A DNA stretch of 64,000 nt from Actinoplanes lobatus (lineage in GTDB: Bacteria; Actinomycetota; Actinomycetes; Mycobacteriales; Micromonosporaceae). Below, piece after piece: positions 41,580 through 50,796 of this stretch. The notes beneath the pieces are model-generated. The model searched no databases. It saw nothing but the letters and a program-made list of their open reading frames with translations, and was not told where the DNA came from. The translations under genes were made by a program, and so were the position numbers. Every line of letters starts with the position of its first letter. Position 1 is the first letter of the stretch. Location of the stretch: the NCBI RefSeq assembly GCF_014205215.1, contig NZ_JACHNC010000001.1, positions 7,126,501 through 7,190,500 on the forward strand, read 5' to 3'.

Positions 41580-42023
41580 ATGTTGGTGCGCACTGACCCG
41601 TTCCGGGAACTCGACCGGCTCACCCGGCAGATGTTCGGTGACCCCCAGCCCGGTACCTGGTCTCGGCCGGTCGCGATGCCGCTGGACGCGTACCGCACAG
41701 GCGACGAGTTCATCGTGGCGTTCGACCTGCCCGGCGTGACCCCGGACAGCATCGATGTCGACGTCGAGCGCAACGTGCTGACGGTCAAGGCCGAACGCCG
41801 GCCGCTGGACCTCGGCGACAACGCGCAGATGCAGACGTCGGAACGGCCGCTGGGCGTGTTCTCCCGCCAGCTGATCCTGTCCGACATGCTCGACAGCGAG
41901 CGCATCCAGGCCGGCTACGACAACGGTGTGCTCGTCCTGCGGATCCCGGTGCTGGAGAAGGCCAAGCCCCGCAAGGTCAACGTCGCGGTCAACACCAGCG
42001 AACCGGCCGCGATCAACGCCTGA
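41580..42023 (+). CDS. hsp18: Small heat-shock protein Hsp20/alpha-crystallin family
   Basis: 147 residues. The alpha-crystallin domain spans about 33-130: AYRTGDEFIVAFDLPGVTPD, SIDVDVERNVLTVKAERRPL, SERPLGVFSRQLILSDMLDS, IQAGYDNGVLVLRIPVLEKA, with the C-terminal LRIPV anchoring strand. It forms oligomers that hold unfolding proteins. GGAGGT 7 nt upstream fixes ATG 41580. A RheA-type operator lies in the promoter region, so control is probably heat-inducible derepression. Confidence 0.95.
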   Translation: MLVRTDPFRELDRLTRQMFGDPQPGTWSRPVAMPLDAYRTGDEFIVAFDLPGVTPDSIDVDVERNVLTVKAERRPLDLGDNAQMQTSERPLGVFSRQLILSDMLDSERIQAGYDNGVLVLRIPVLEKAKPRKVNVAVNTSEPAAINA

Positions 42024-42076
42024 CCCCAACCGTCCACCCGCCCCGGGCGGCGGGAAGCAGTCGTGCGGAGCCCGTC

Positions 42077-42358
42077 ATGAACTGCGAGATCACCGGCACC
42101 CCAGTGCCAGCAGCCGCAGCCGTGCAGGACGCGTTCATCGACCTGGTCTGTCAAGACGACGACCTGCTCCGCGCCGAGTTCGACGCACTGGTCGCCGCGT
42201 CCTGGCACACCCCGCCAGGCCCTCCTCCGCCGGCGCCGCCACGGCGGCCCCCGCCCGGGGCAGCCCACTCAGCCACACCCGCCATCCACACCGGACGGCC
42301 ATACACGGGCGGAACTCCCACACGGCGCCAGGACCGGCGGCAACGTGCCCCTCCGTGA
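42077..42358 (+). CDS. Small hypothetical protein downstream of hsp20
   Basis: 93 residues. N-terminal 40 residues (PVPAAAAVQDAFIDLVCQDD, DLLRAEFDALVAASWHTPPG) are helical and resemble small proteins found next to hsp20 genes in actinomycetes; the rest is Pro/Arg-rich and probably disordered. 53 bp after hsp20 on the same strand, so likely co-transcribed. Ends before a strong terminator at 42449-42481. Confidence 0.65.
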   Translation: MNCEITGTPVPAAAAVQDAFIDLVCQDDDLLRAEFDALVAASWHTPPGPPPPAPPRRPPPGAAHSATPAIHTGRPYTGGTPTRRQDRRQRAPP

Positions 42359-42448
42359 CACCGATGCGCCGCCACCATCCCCGACCATCAGGGAACAGTG
42401 AAGGGACGGTGACCACAGGAGGACGAAACAACCGAAACGAACCACGGC

Positions 42449-42481
42449 ACCAGGACCCCGGCCATTCGTCGGGGTCCTGGT
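42449..42481 (+). terminator. Terminator after the hsp20 operon
   Basis: ACCAGGACCCCG (42449-42460) and CGGGGTCCTGGT (42470-42481) form a perfect 12-bp stem with a 9-nt loop. Confidence 0.75.
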
Positions 42482-42581
42482 CCATGACCGATCCGAGTAC
42501 ATGAGCGGGCTGCACACTGCCGTGGGTGCAGCCCATCGCTTGCAGGTGAACCTCACCCCTGACCACGATGCGCAACCTCTG

Positions 42582-42872
42582 TCAACGACTGCTGCCGGAG
42601 CGTATGACCACGCCCCGGCATGGCGTCCGAGCTGCTATTTTAGGCCGGCCGGGCAGGGTGCCGTCGACAGCGATCGGATCCCTGGAAAGGGTGTCCGGAC
42701 CGGGCAGTGGCCGTGGATGTCGTGGTCCGTAGTCGACGAGATAGACGACCATTTCCTGAGCGTCGACCAGCGGCGCGAACCGCGTCGCCGCGGCCGCGAT
42801 GTCTTCGGGCCCGCCATGGTGCGACACCGTCAAAAGTTGATCGAGCAACTGCAGAAGATCGGCCACCAACAC
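42582..42872 (-). pseudogene. SpoIIE-type phosphatase N-terminal fragment
   Basis: Minus-strand text ADLLQLLDQLLTVSHHGGPE, DIAAAATRFAPLVDAQEMVV, YLVDYGPR and LPGPDTLSRDPIAVDGTLPG corresponds to the N-terminal GAF-like part of actinobacterial PP2C/SpoIIE phosphatases. The sequence after GTLPGR is lost, so no catalytic domain follows. Confidence 0.65.
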
Positions 42873-43357
42873 CTCCGCCTCACGTCGTGATCAGCGGCCG
42901 CGAGCACATGTCGATCAAGCATATGGTCCGGGACGCGCAACGCGCCGAACCGCGTACGTCGATGGGTGGTGTGCCGCCGCCCCGGTGATCATGGGCGCTG
43001 CGGGACCGGCAACGGCACCGGCCATATGATTGCCGCACTCGTCGGCCAGAACGCGTGGCCGGTATCGACGCGGCCAGCAGGGCTCCGATCCTGCTGCCCG
43101 CCGTCGACGGACTGCAGACGCCACGACCCTTGCCGGCAGATACTCCGCCGCGGTCTTCCTGTACGCCCCATGCTTCGGCCGGACCGGGTTCCTGGCACGG
43201 GAACTGGTCGACGAGGTCGCGTACACGATCGCCACGGTGTGACGCGCGAGCGGCGTCCGAGCTGTGTTCGCCTTTCGCATCCGCCGCCCGCCCCTTGCGT
43301 TGGCCGGAACCTGCTGGTCACACGTTCGCTACGCAGGCAGCCGGGTAACTGACAGTC
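42873..43357. other. Degenerate region without a clear gene
   Basis: A plus-strand frame ending at 43242 (AGRYSAAVFLYAPCFGRTGF, LARELVDEVAYTIATV) looks like the end of a real protein but is not recognised, and no start is evident. Confidence 0.35.
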
Positions 43358-43816
43358 ATGGCGAAGGTGACTCGTACGATGTGCGCCGCGGCCGAGCAGG
43401 TGTACGCGATCCTGGCCGACGGCTGGACCTACAGCGACTGGGTCGTCGGCACGGCCCATATCCGTGACGTTGACGCGTCGTGGCCACAGCCGGGCTCGCG
43501 ATTGCATCATAAGGTTGGTCCGTGGCCGCTCTCGATCAATGACACGTCGACCGTGACTGCCCTGACCCCGGGACGGGGACTCGCGCTGCGCGCCGGGATC
43601 TGGCCGCTCGGTGAGGCCGCTGTTCGTATCACGCTCGAGCCGACAAGCGCGGGCGAGACTCGGGTGACCATGTTCGAGGACTTTCAGGCGGGTCCGCTGC
43701 ACTGGCTCAAGAACAAGATCAACGACATGGTTCTGCACAGGCGCAACGTCGAAGCCCTGCGCCGGTTGGCCGAACTCGCCGAGCACTCCCGGCATACGAT
43801 CCGCTCCCGGCGCTGA
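43358..43816 (+). CDS. SRPBCC-family polyketide-cyclase-like protein
   Basis: 152 residues. It follows the START/SRPBCC pattern: RTMCAAAEQVYAILADGWTY, SDWVVGTAHIRDVDASWPQP, GSRLHHKVGPWPLSINDTST, EAAVRITLEPTSAGETRVTM and a C-terminal helix LHRRNVEALRRLAELAEHS. These proteins bind hydrophobic ligands in a deep cavity; the ligand here is unknown. It stands alone, followed by a truncated AraC gene on the other strand. Confidence 0.9.
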   Translation: MAKVTRTMCAAAEQVYAILADGWTYSDWVVGTAHIRDVDASWPQPGSRLHHKVGPWPLSINDTSTVTALTPGRGLALRAGIWPLGEAAVRITLEPTSAGETRVTMFEDFQAGPLHWLKNKINDMVLHRRNVEALRRLAELAEHSRHTIRSRR

Positions 43817-43876
43817 CCCGTCTCAGCGACAGGAGCGGTTGTCCGCCCGAGAAGGCCCTGGCAGCGGCCCGGGGGC

Positions 43877-44204
43877 TCATGCCGAGTGTGACCGGAACGT
43901 TCCGCGGTAGGCCTGCGGGGTGGTGCTCAGTCTCTGGGCGAAGTGATGCCGCAGGGTGGCCGCGCTGCTGAAGCCGGTCCGCTCGGCGATCGCGTCCATG
44001 CCGAGGTCGGAGTCCTCGAGCAGCTGGCGGGCGAGCAGCAGCCGCTGGTTGGTGAGCCAGTCGTGCGGGGTGGCGCCGGTCTCGTTGCGGAACTTGCGGG
44101 CGAACGTGCGCGGCGCCATGTGGGCGAACTCGGCCATCGTGTCGACGGTGTGCGGCTGGTCCAGCGTGCCGAGTACCTGGGTGAGCACCGGTTGCAGCGT
44201 CTCG
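43877..44204 (-). pseudogene. GlxA/AraC-family regulator, C-terminal DNA-binding half
   Basis: The minus-strand frame gives the full double helix-turn-helix domain: VLGTLDQPHTVDTMAEFAHM, APRTFARKFRNETGATPHDW, LTNQRLLLARQLLEDSDLGM, DAIAERTGFSSAATLRHHFA, QRLSTTPQAYRGTF. The DJ-1/PfpI-like sensor half is missing because the IS605-type element begins at about 44210. The matching other half is not found at the far side of the element, so a deletion accompanied or followed the insertion. Confidence 0.85.
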
Positions 44205-44266
44205 CAGTCAACTACCCGCCCATGAATGGGCGAGCTTGTGGATCTCTGCTCCCGCTGGCTGCGAGG

Positions 44267-45418
44267 TCAGGCCACGTACGGGCGGCTGACTGCGCCCCAG
44301 ACGTCGACACCACGCGCGGCGATGTTGACGGCAGCATTGACGTCCGCGTGGGCAACGACTCCACACGACCGGCAGATGAACGTGGCCTGGTCGGGCCGGT
44401 TCCTCTTGTCCCGGTGACCGCATGCCGAGCACGTCTGCGACGTGTACCGGGGATCGACCTGGACCAGAGGGATACCGGCCCGGCGGGCCTTGTAGGTCAA
44501 GAAGCCGCCGAGTTGGGCGAAGCTCCAAGAATGCAGTGCGGCCCGTTGGGGCTTGCGGAGCCGGACCCTGGCGCGGATCCCCGTCAGGTCTTCGACGGCG
44601 ATACCACGCGAGGTGCGTTCAGCCTCGGCCACAATGCTTTTCGAGATCACATGGTTGACGTTCGTAGCGTGCCGTGACTCCCGGCGGGCGCGTTTGACCA
44701 GCAGCCGGCGGGCGGATTCGGTCTTCTTGGCCTGCAACTTGGCGCGCAACCGGATCTGGCGGCGCCGGTACCGGTTCAGCTGTTCGCCCGCGTAGACGGT
44801 GCCGTCGGAGTCGGTGGCGATCTGCACGATGCCCAAATCCACACCGAGGAAACCAGCCGGTTCGACCGGGGTGGCCTCGGCGATCTCGACGGTCGCGTAG
44901 AGCAACCACATGCCGTCGCGGTGCACCAGATCGCATTCACCGACCGGCAACTCGGCGACGGCTTTGAGCTGGTCGGGAGAGCCGGTGTAGGCGATGTTCT
45001 TCATCCGGCCGGCCACGGTCCAGATCGACACCGTACGGGCGTCGTGCTGCCACGACAGCATCCGCGCGTCGTACGGCTGGGCGGCCTGCCACCGGAACCG
45101 GACCGGCTCGGTGGACACCCGCCGGTACCGCTTCGCATCCGGCGGGCCGTAGTTGCCGGCCCGCAGATTCGACGTGAGGGTCTTGTACGCGTCACAAACC
45201 TTCTTGATCACATGCTGGGCGGCCTGGGACCCGAGCCGATGATCGGCTTTGATGCCCGCGTACACATGCTTGCGCAGGTCGTAGTTGCGGTAGACCCGCG
45301 CCCGGCGGGCCACCTGAGCAACCTCGTTCGCGGCCGTGTTGCAAGCACGCAGGGTCGCCTCCAACATCGACGCCTGTTCGGCCGTCGGCTGAAGCTTCAC
45401 CTGCACCACCAGCTTCAC
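44267..45418 (-). CDS. tnpB: RNA-guided nuclease TnpB (IS605 orfB), second family member
   Basis: 383 residues, close paralogue of the copy at 27.4-28.6 kb. RuvC acids: Asp in FLGVDLGIVQIATDSDG, Glu in GIAVEDLTGI, Asp in VAHADVNAAVNIA. The zinc ribbon CSACGHRDKRN...FICRSCG is complete, unlike the sister. N-terminal KLVVQVKLQPTAEQASMLEA and conserved helices are intact. It should be able to act with an RNA from its right end. Confidence 0.95.
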   Translation of the reverse strand: MKLVVQVKLQPTAEQASMLEATLRACNTAANEVAQVARRARVYRNYDLRKHVYAGIKADHRLGSQAAQHVIKKVCDAYKTLTSNLRAGNYGPPDAKRYRRVSTEPVRFRWQAAQPYDARMLSWQHDARTVSIWTVAGRMKNIAYTGSPDQLKAVAELPVGECDLVHRDGMWLLYATVEIAEATPVEPAGFLGVDLGIVQIATDSDGTVYAGEQLNRYRRRQIRLRAKLQAKKTESARRLLVKRARRESRHATNVNHVISKSIVAEAERTSRGIAVEDLTGIRARVRLRKPQRAALHSWSFAQLGGFLTYKARRAGIPLVQVDPRYTSQTCSACGHRDKRNRPDQATFICRSCGVVAHADVNAAVNIAARGVDVWGAVSRPYVA

Positions 45419-45451
45419 CCCACCAGCCTACATACGGTCCAGGTCACCACA

Positions 45452-45871
45452 ATGGACCTACGGACCGGACAGGCCCAGAGGCCGCAACGTCGTCCACAAC
45501 CTGCATCCGCATTTGGTCCTCACCACCAAGTACCGGCGTGGGGCACTCACCGACCCGATCCCCACCCGCTACGAAGAGACCATGCGGAACGTGTGCGCCA
45601 ACCTCGGCGCCGAGTTACGCGAGTTCAACGGCGACGACGACCACGTCCACCTGCTCGTGCACCACCACCGACTGTCGCGTTGTCGAAGCTGGGCAACAGC
45701 CCCAACGGCGTCTCGTCACGCTGCCTGCGACAAGAACACGGCACCCATCTACGCCGCTACCTCCGCGGCGGCCACCTGTGGTCCCCGTCCTACCTCGCCG
45801 GATCCTGCGGCAGCGCACCGCTGACGGCCGTCACGGAATACATCGAAGGACAACAACGTCCCGCCAGGTGA
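45452..45871 (+). pseudogene. tnpA: IS200/IS605 tnpA, frameshifted
   Basis: First frame: RNVVHNLHPHLVLTTKYRRG, CANLGAELREFNGDDDHVHL-LVH with the HUH motif (DDHVHLLVH). After a shift near 45670 the rest follows: LSKLGNSPNGVSSRCLRQEH, LRGGHLWSPSYLAGSCG and the catalytic Tyr in TAVTEYIEGQQ. Active-site residues survive, but they are in two frames, so this copy is inactive unless frameshifting occurs. Confidence 0.85.
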
Positions 45872-45914
45872 CGGCTTTCCTCCCGGCCCTGAAGGGCCGG
45901 GGTTCCAGCCTTAC

Positions 45915-46545
45915 TCACTGCTGAATGAGCGCCTCTGCGATCACGCTGTGCCGGCCGGCCTCCGTGACGTTGTCGACGAACGACTTGTCGACTTTGAGGA
46001 TGTCGACCGGCACCGTCTGCAACAGGCCGAGTGACGAGTGCCCGGTGCCGAAATCGTCCAGCGCGATCCGTACGCCGAGCTTCCGCAGTTCGTGCAGCGT
46101 TGTCACAGCCTGGCCGCCCTCGAAGACGGCGGTCTCGGTGACCTCGACGGCGAGGCGCTGCGGGGGAAGTCCCGTCTCGGCCAGGATGCCCGCGACCGTC
46201 GTGGCGAATCCGGGCCGGGCGAGTTGACGGGCGGAGACGTTGACGCTGACCTTGTCGGGGCGCGCTGCCGCCGAGTTCGGCCCGCCACCGTGCCATCTGC
46301 CGGCAGGCCGTTCGCAGGATCCACGTACCGAGTTCGATGATGAGGCCGTTCTGCTCGGCCACCGGCACGAACTGCGCGGGACTGACCGTGCCCCGCTGTG
46401 GGTGTTCCCAGCGCACCAGCGCCTCGACAGCGGCGACACGGCCCTCCGGGAAGGCTACGATCGGCTGGTAGACGACCCGGAACTGGCCGGTGTCCAGCCC
46501 GATGCGCATCTCGGCGCGAGCTGGAAGATCGCGGAGATCATCCAC
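45915..46545 (-). pseudogene. EAL-domain (c-di-GMP phosphodiesterase) fragment
   Basis: Minus-strand text QFRVVYQPIVAFPEGRVAAV, EALVRWEHPQRGTVSPAQFV (the EALVRW motif) and, after a shift near 46265, VSVNVSARQLARPGFATTVA, LAVEVTETAVFEGG, IALDDFGTGHSSLGLLQTVP, VDILKVDKSFV shows a well-conserved EAL core. The C-terminus ends ALIQQ at the IS605-type left end, and the N-terminus is cut near 46520. Broken by one frameshift and two truncations. Confidence 0.85.
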
Positions 46546-46725
46546 GAGGCCGACATCGGCGACGAGAAGTTCGACGTTCCGGAAGCACCCGGTCTCGACG
46601 TGATCCTCCGCGGGCTGTCGATGATCGGCGACGACGAACAGACCCTCCAGCTCACCGGTCCGATGTTCGACGGCCTCTACGAGTGCCAGCGGCGCTCGCT
46701 GCTGCTCAACCGCCCGCCCGCCTGA
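46515..46725 (+). pseudogene. C-terminal fragment of an unrecognised protein
   Basis: Plus-strand frame GASWKIAEIIHEADIGDEKF, DVPEAPGLDVILRGLSMIGD, DEQTLQLTGPMFDGLYECQR to TGA 46725 has strong coding bias. It begins abruptly where the EAL fragment ends on the other strand, so it is a truncated gene. Family not recognised. Confidence 0.45.
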
Positions 46726-46806
46726 CGAGCGCCCGACCGACCCGATCCCGCATCAGAGCAGTGCGTCAGGCCGCCGATGGGCGGGCGACACGCCGGACCG
46801 CGCGGC

Positions 46807-48000
46807 TCAGGCGTCCCGGCGCGCGGCCACGGGAACCAGCGCCATCGCCGCCAGGAGGGTGATGCCGCCGAGAATCGCCGGGAACCGCCAGTCCAGGACC
46901 CATGCCCCGGCCAGCGGCGCCGCCGCACGGGCCAGCGCCATCGGCACGGCGGTCACGGCTACGACACCGGCGAACCGGGTCACGCCGAAGGTGTCGGCGA
47001 GGATGGACGGCCGGGCGACCACGCCGACGCCGTAGCCGGCGCCGAATGCCGCTGCGCAGAGCAGGGTCGCCGGGAGCCCGGCGCCGGCCAGGGGAAGGGC
47101 CAGCAGACCGAGAGCCTGCACCACGAACGCCACGGCGGTGACCTCGGTCATGCCGTAGCGGCGGGCCAGCGGGACCAGCACGAGCCGGGACAGGATCTGG
47201 GCCGAGCCGACCGCCAGCGGGATGGTGGCGGCGGTGGCTGGCGAGAACCCGATGTCGCGGAAATAGGTGACCATCATCAGCAGGAACGCCGTGACCGTGC
47301 CGGTCTGGGCCACGAAGGCGAACGACAGCAGCCAGAACGGCGGGCCGTACGGGACGCCGGGCCCGGAGGTGTCGTTGCCGGTCAGGGAGCGGACATGCTC
47401 CTGCCGGCCGGGAAGAGCCCACAGATGGATCGGGACGGCGATGACCGCCAGGCCGGCGGCGAGGGCGAGCAGGGTGGCCCGCCAGCCGAGATGCGCCTCG
47501 AGCCGGCCGACCAGGGGGTAGAAGCAGCTGGTGGCGAACCCGGTGACCATGGTGACCGCGACGATCGCGCCATCGCGGTGCCGGGGATCGAGTGCGACGA
47601 CCAGGACGGCGAAGGCTGCTTCGTAGGTGGACAGCGCCAGTGCCACCCCGATGGCGGCGAAGCACAGGTAGAGGCCGGTCACGCTGTGGACCTGGGACCA
47701 TCCGGCGACCGCGGCCGCACCGAGCGCGGATCCGGCGGTCATCGGCAGGCGGCCGCCGGCGCGGTCGAGCAGCCGGCCGACCGGGACGGCGGCGATGGCT
47801 CCGGTCAGTGTCGACACGGTGGCGGCCGCGGCGACGGTGGCCCGGGACTGACCGAGATCGGTGGACAGCGGAGTCAGCAGCACAGTGAAGGCCTGGATCA
47901 TCGCGCCGTAGCCGACGGTCTGGGTGACGGCGAGCAGCGCGACGAGCCGGTGCCGGGTGGCCGGGCCGGGCCGCCGTCCGACGGTGGCGGGGACGGTCAC
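46807..48000 (-). CDS. MFS transporter
   Basis: 397 residues with about 12 transmembrane helices. MFS signatures: VPVGRLLDRAGGRLPMTAGS between helices 2 and 3 (the GxxxDRxG/R motif), and GLYLCFAAIGVALALSTYEA. It may import or export a small organic compound. The GTG start overlaps the stop of the upstream flavoprotein gene (GTGA), so it shares that operon, which suggests transport of the organosulfur substrate or product. Ends before a truncated region. Confidence 0.9.
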   Translation of the reverse strand: MTVPATVGRRPGPATRHRLVALLAVTQTVGYGAMIQAFTVLLTPLSTDLGQSRATVAAAATVSTLTGAIAAVPVGRLLDRAGGRLPMTAGSALGAAAVAGWSQVHSVTGLYLCFAAIGVALALSTYEAAFAVLVVALDPRHRDGAIVAVTMVTGFATSCFYPLVGRLEAHLGWRATLLALAAGLAVIAVPIHLWALPGRQEHVRSLTGNDTSGPGVPYGPPFWLLSFAFVAQTGTVTAFLLMMVTYFRDIGFSPATAATIPLAVGSAQILSRLVLVPLARRYGMTEVTAVAFVVQALGLLALPLAGAGLPATLLCAAAFGAGYGVGVVARPSILADTFGVTRFAGVVAVTAVPMALARAAAPLAGAWVLDWRFPAILGGITLLAAMALVPVAARRDA

Positions 48001-49070
48001 GCGATGGGCGCGTCAGGCTCGGTGAGACCGGCTGTGCCGGCGCCTGCCAGGTGGGTCAGCTGCGCACGCCGTACCTGCGCGCTCTGACCCTGGACCAGGA
48101 TGAACAGCGCCGATCTTGCATGCAGTTGCGCGGTGTCGTCGCCCGTCAGTCCGCGCCCCGAGCGGGCGACGACGAGCGCTCGGGTCAGGGTGGCCAGGGC
48201 CTCGCCGCTGGCGACCTTGGTGGCCAGCCGTTCCTCGAGGCGGTAGGCGCCACCACCGTGGTCGGCCGCCTCGTCGGCCAGGCGGTAGGCGGTCTCGCGG
48301 ATCCGGTCGATCCGCGGGCGCCAGTGGGTGGCGACGTCTTGCGCGAGCGGGTCGGGGTGCCCGGTGAGTTCCCGCAGGACGGCCTCGGCCAGCCCGAAGT
48401 GGTGACCGCGCGCGTCGCTGGCGACGGCGAGATCGTCGAGCCGGGTCTGTTCCAGGCTCTTGCGGCTGATCACCAGCTCGTCGGGAACGAAGGCGTCGTC
48501 GAGGTGGACGCGTTCGGTGCGGCTTCCGTCCAGCACGGCCAGGCGCAGCGGTTCGGCGCGGCGGGTGCGCTCGCTGACCTCGACCAGCCCGGTGACCACG
48601 GTCGCGGTGCCGGAGTCGACGCCGGCGACGGTCAGCGCCTCGCTGAGGCCCCATCCGCTGACCCAGGAGATCGTTCCGCTGAGGATCCAGCCGCCGTCAG
48701 CGCGAGTGGCCGAGATGTAGCGGTGTGGGTAACCGCGGACGTCGCTGATCCCGGCGCCGATCAGGATTTCGCCGGTGACGGCCTTGCGGGCGAGCGCGGG
48801 CAGTGGCTGTCCGGCCCGGTCGGCGTCGGCGAGCCGGCCGGTGAGTGCGGCGTGCTGCGCCCAGACCAGCCAGGTGTTGAAGCACGCTGCGGAGATGATC
48901 TCGTGGATCAGGCGGTCGTCGTCGCGGCTCAGGCCCAGCTGTTCGAGCAGGCGTAGCTCACGCAGCGCGCTGATGCGTGCGGCGGTGACCCCGTCGCGTT
49001 CGGTCCGCAGCGCGTCCGGCCGCAGCACCTGATCTGCGTAGTCCCGGACCCGGCTCACGAAGCTCGTCAT
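47997..49070 (-). CDS. Acyl-CoA-dehydrogenase-type flavoprotein (organosulfur-related)
   Basis: 357 residues. The fold is that of acyl-CoA dehydrogenases (ISALRELRLLEQLGLSRDDD, GISDVRGYPHRYISATRADG, GWILSGTISWVSGWGL, then C-terminal helices), but the classic FAD-site ITEPxAGSD text is diverged. Such proteins near alkanesulfonate-type genes include DszC-like and SfnB-like monooxygenases. It diverges from the binding-protein gene at 49154 over an 83-bp region with a CTATA-N5-TATAG element. The next gene is an MFS transporter in the same operon. Confidence 0.75.
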   Translation of the reverse strand: MTSFVSRVRDYADQVLRPDALRTERDGVTAARISALRELRLLEQLGLSRDDDRLIHEIISAACFNTWLVWAQHAALTGRLADADRAGQPLPALARKAVTGEILIGAGISDVRGYPHRYISATRADGGWILSGTISWVSGWGLSEALTVAGVDSGTATVVTGLVEVSERTRRAEPLRLAVLDGSRTERVHLDDAFVPDELVISRKSLEQTRLDDLAVASDARGHHFGLAEAVLRELTGHPDPLAQDVATHWRPRIDRIRETAYRLADEAADHGGGAYRLEERLATKVASGEALATLTRALVVARSGRGLTGDDTAQLHARSALFILVQGQSAQVRRAQLTHLAGAGTAGLTEPDAPIA

Positions 49071-49114
49071 GCGCTACCGCCTACTTTCGACTGTCCTCAC
49101 AAAACCCATATCGG

Positions 49115-49129
49115 CTATTAATTCTATAG
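49115..49129. promoter_or_regulatory. Putative shared operator, site 1
   Basis: CTATTAATTCTATAG fits CTATA-N5-TATAG with one change. It lies between the divergent flavoprotein (49070) and binding-protein (49154) starts, in an AT-rich island. Confidence 0.55.
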
Positions 49130-49153
49130 GCCAAGTATGATTTACTCCAGGTC

Positions 49154-50794
49154 ATGAGCCCGACAAGACTCCGCACGCTGCTGGCTGTGAGCCTGGTGGC
49201 GACCCTGTTCACGGCCGCCTGCGGCGGTTCCGGTGGTGCACGGTCCGCGGCCTCCGGCGAACCGGTCCACGGCGGCACGCTCACCTTCTACGACCCGATC
49301 CAGTACGCCGCCTGGGTGCCCACCGCGTCGATCTGGTCCAACAGCAACGTCGCCGGCAACGTGGCCGAGCGCCTGATCTGGCAGGACCCGAAAACCGGTG
49401 ACTTCAAGCCCTGGCTCGCGCAGTCCTGGGAGATCAGCGACGACAAGCTGAGCTACACCTTCAAACTGCGCTCCGGCGTCACGTTCAGCAACGGCGACCC
49501 GCTCGACGCCGAGACCGTGAAACTCAACTTCGACCAGCACGGCCTCGGCGACGAGAAACTCGGCATCCCGAAGGACTCGTTCTGGACCGACTACGCCGGC
49601 ACCGACGTGGTCGACGCGCAGACGGTCAAGGTCCGGATCACCAAGCCGAACGCGGCGTTCCTGCAGATCATCTCCAACTACCGGGCCAGCTCCATCCTCG
49701 GCAAGCCGTTCCTCAAGCTCGACCTGGCCGGGCAGGGACAGCTCACCAACTGGGTCGCCACCGGCCCGTTCACCGTGGAGAAGGTCGACGGCACCACGGG
49801 GGTCACGCTCAAGCACCGCGACGACTACAACTGGGCGCCCGAGGGCTCGGCTCACCAGGGCAAGGCCTACCTGGAGCGGATCGTCTACAAGTCGGTGCCC
49901 GAAGCCAGCACCCGGGTCGGCGCGCTGCAGTCCGGCGAGGCGCAGATCTCCCGCAACATCGCGCCCTACGACGAGCAGACCATCGTCGACGGCGGCGGCA
50001 CCGTCATCGGCATCCCGGTCCAGGGCGAGGTCAACTCGCTGAAGATCCAGCTCGACACCGGCGCGCCCACCCAAGACGTGCAGGTCCGGCTCGCGCTGCA
50101 GGCGGCCACCGACCGTAACGAGATCAACAAGACGGTCCTGTCACCGAACTACCCGGTCCCGTCGAGCGCCCTGGTCAAGGGGACGCCGTTCCGGGGCGAC
50201 GCCTCGTCGTACCTCACCCATGACCTGGCCAAGGCCACCTCGCTGCTGGAGGCGGCCGGCTGGCGGGCGGGCGCCGACGGCATCCGGGTCAAGGACGCCG
50301 AACGGCTCGAGTTCGAGATCTGGGTCGCTCCGTACTACCAGGTCGCTCAGGCGGTGCTGGAACTACTGCAGGCGCAGTGGAAGAAGGCCGGCGTGGACCT
50401 GAGGATCCGCTCCGCGTCGCAAGCCGAGTACACCGCCGTCGAGGCCGCCGCCGCCAAGAGCACCGACGACGACTGGACCTTCGAGCAGGGCCAGACCTCG
50501 ACTGCCGAGGCGAACGTGCTGCGCGTCTCGCTCGGCGCCGCCCGCTACAACGCGCTGCGGTTCCTCACCCCCGACCCCACCCTGGAATCGCTGCTCGACG
50601 CACAGGCGGTCACCTTCGACCCGGCCCAGCGCAAGGCCGCCGTCCAGAAGGTCGAAGACCGGATCTTCGAGCAGGCCTACATCATCCCGCTGTACGACGA
50701 GACGCAGGTCTTCGGCCTGGCCCCGAGCGTGCACGGGTTCGCCACCGAGTCGACCGGCCGCACCTGGCTCTACGACACCTGGCTGGACGAGTAA
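49154..50794 (+). CDS. ABC importer substrate-binding lipoprotein (peptide/nickel type), system 1
   Basis: 546 residues. Lipoprotein signal: TRLRTLLAVSLVATLFTAAC with the lipobox TAAC (Cys about 23). The SBP_bac_5 domain follows: GGTLTFYDPIQYAAW, WQDPKTGDFKPWLAQSWEIS, LSYTFKLRSGVTFSNGDPLD, VATGPFTVEKVDG, and KATSLLEAAGWRAGADGIRV. It captures ligands outside the membrane for the two permeases that follow (3-bp gap). In this context the ligand is probably an organosulfur compound rather than a peptide; that is inference. Confidence 0.92.
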   Translation: MSPTRLRTLLAVSLVATLFTAACGGSGGARSAASGEPVHGGTLTFYDPIQYAAWVPTASIWSNSNVAGNVAERLIWQDPKTGDFKPWLAQSWEISDDKLSYTFKLRSGVTFSNGDPLDAETVKLNFDQHGLGDEKLGIPKDSFWTDYAGTDVVDAQTVKVRITKPNAAFLQIISNYRASSILGKPFLKLDLAGQGQLTNWVATGPFTVEKVDGTTGVTLKHRDDYNWAPEGSAHQGKAYLERIVYKSVPEASTRVGALQSGEAQISRNIAPYDEQTIVDGGGTVIGIPVQGEVNSLKIQLDTGAPTQDVQVRLALQAATDRNEINKTVLSPNYPVPSSALVKGTPFRGDASSYLTHDLAKATSLLEAAGWRAGADGIRVKDAERLEFEIWVAPYYQVAQAVLELLQAQWKKAGVDLRIRSASQAEYTAVEAAAAKSTDDDWTFEQGQTSTAEANVLRVSLGAARYNALRFLTPDPTLESLLDAQAVTFDPAQRKAAVQKVEDRIFEQAYIIPLYDETQVFGLAPSVHGFATESTGRTWLYDTWLDE

Positions 50795-50796
50795 CC

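Larger units (their letters stand above)
44210..45918. mobile_element. IS605-type element with intact tnpB and frameshifted tnpA
   Basis: Same ends as the element at 27.4-29.0 kb: right end CAACTACCCGCCCATGAATG, left end hairpin CCCGGCCC-TGAA-GGGCCGGG (45882-45901) and CTGCTGAA. Genes on both sides (AraC, EAL) are cut at its ends. The uninterrupted left-end hairpin here is the empty-site control for the 123-bp insertion in the sister copy. Confidence 0.85.

Noticed and set aside
42501..42890. Plus-strand frame across the SpoIIE-type fragment
   Set aside because: Shadow of the minus-strand phosphatase text; composition is random-like.
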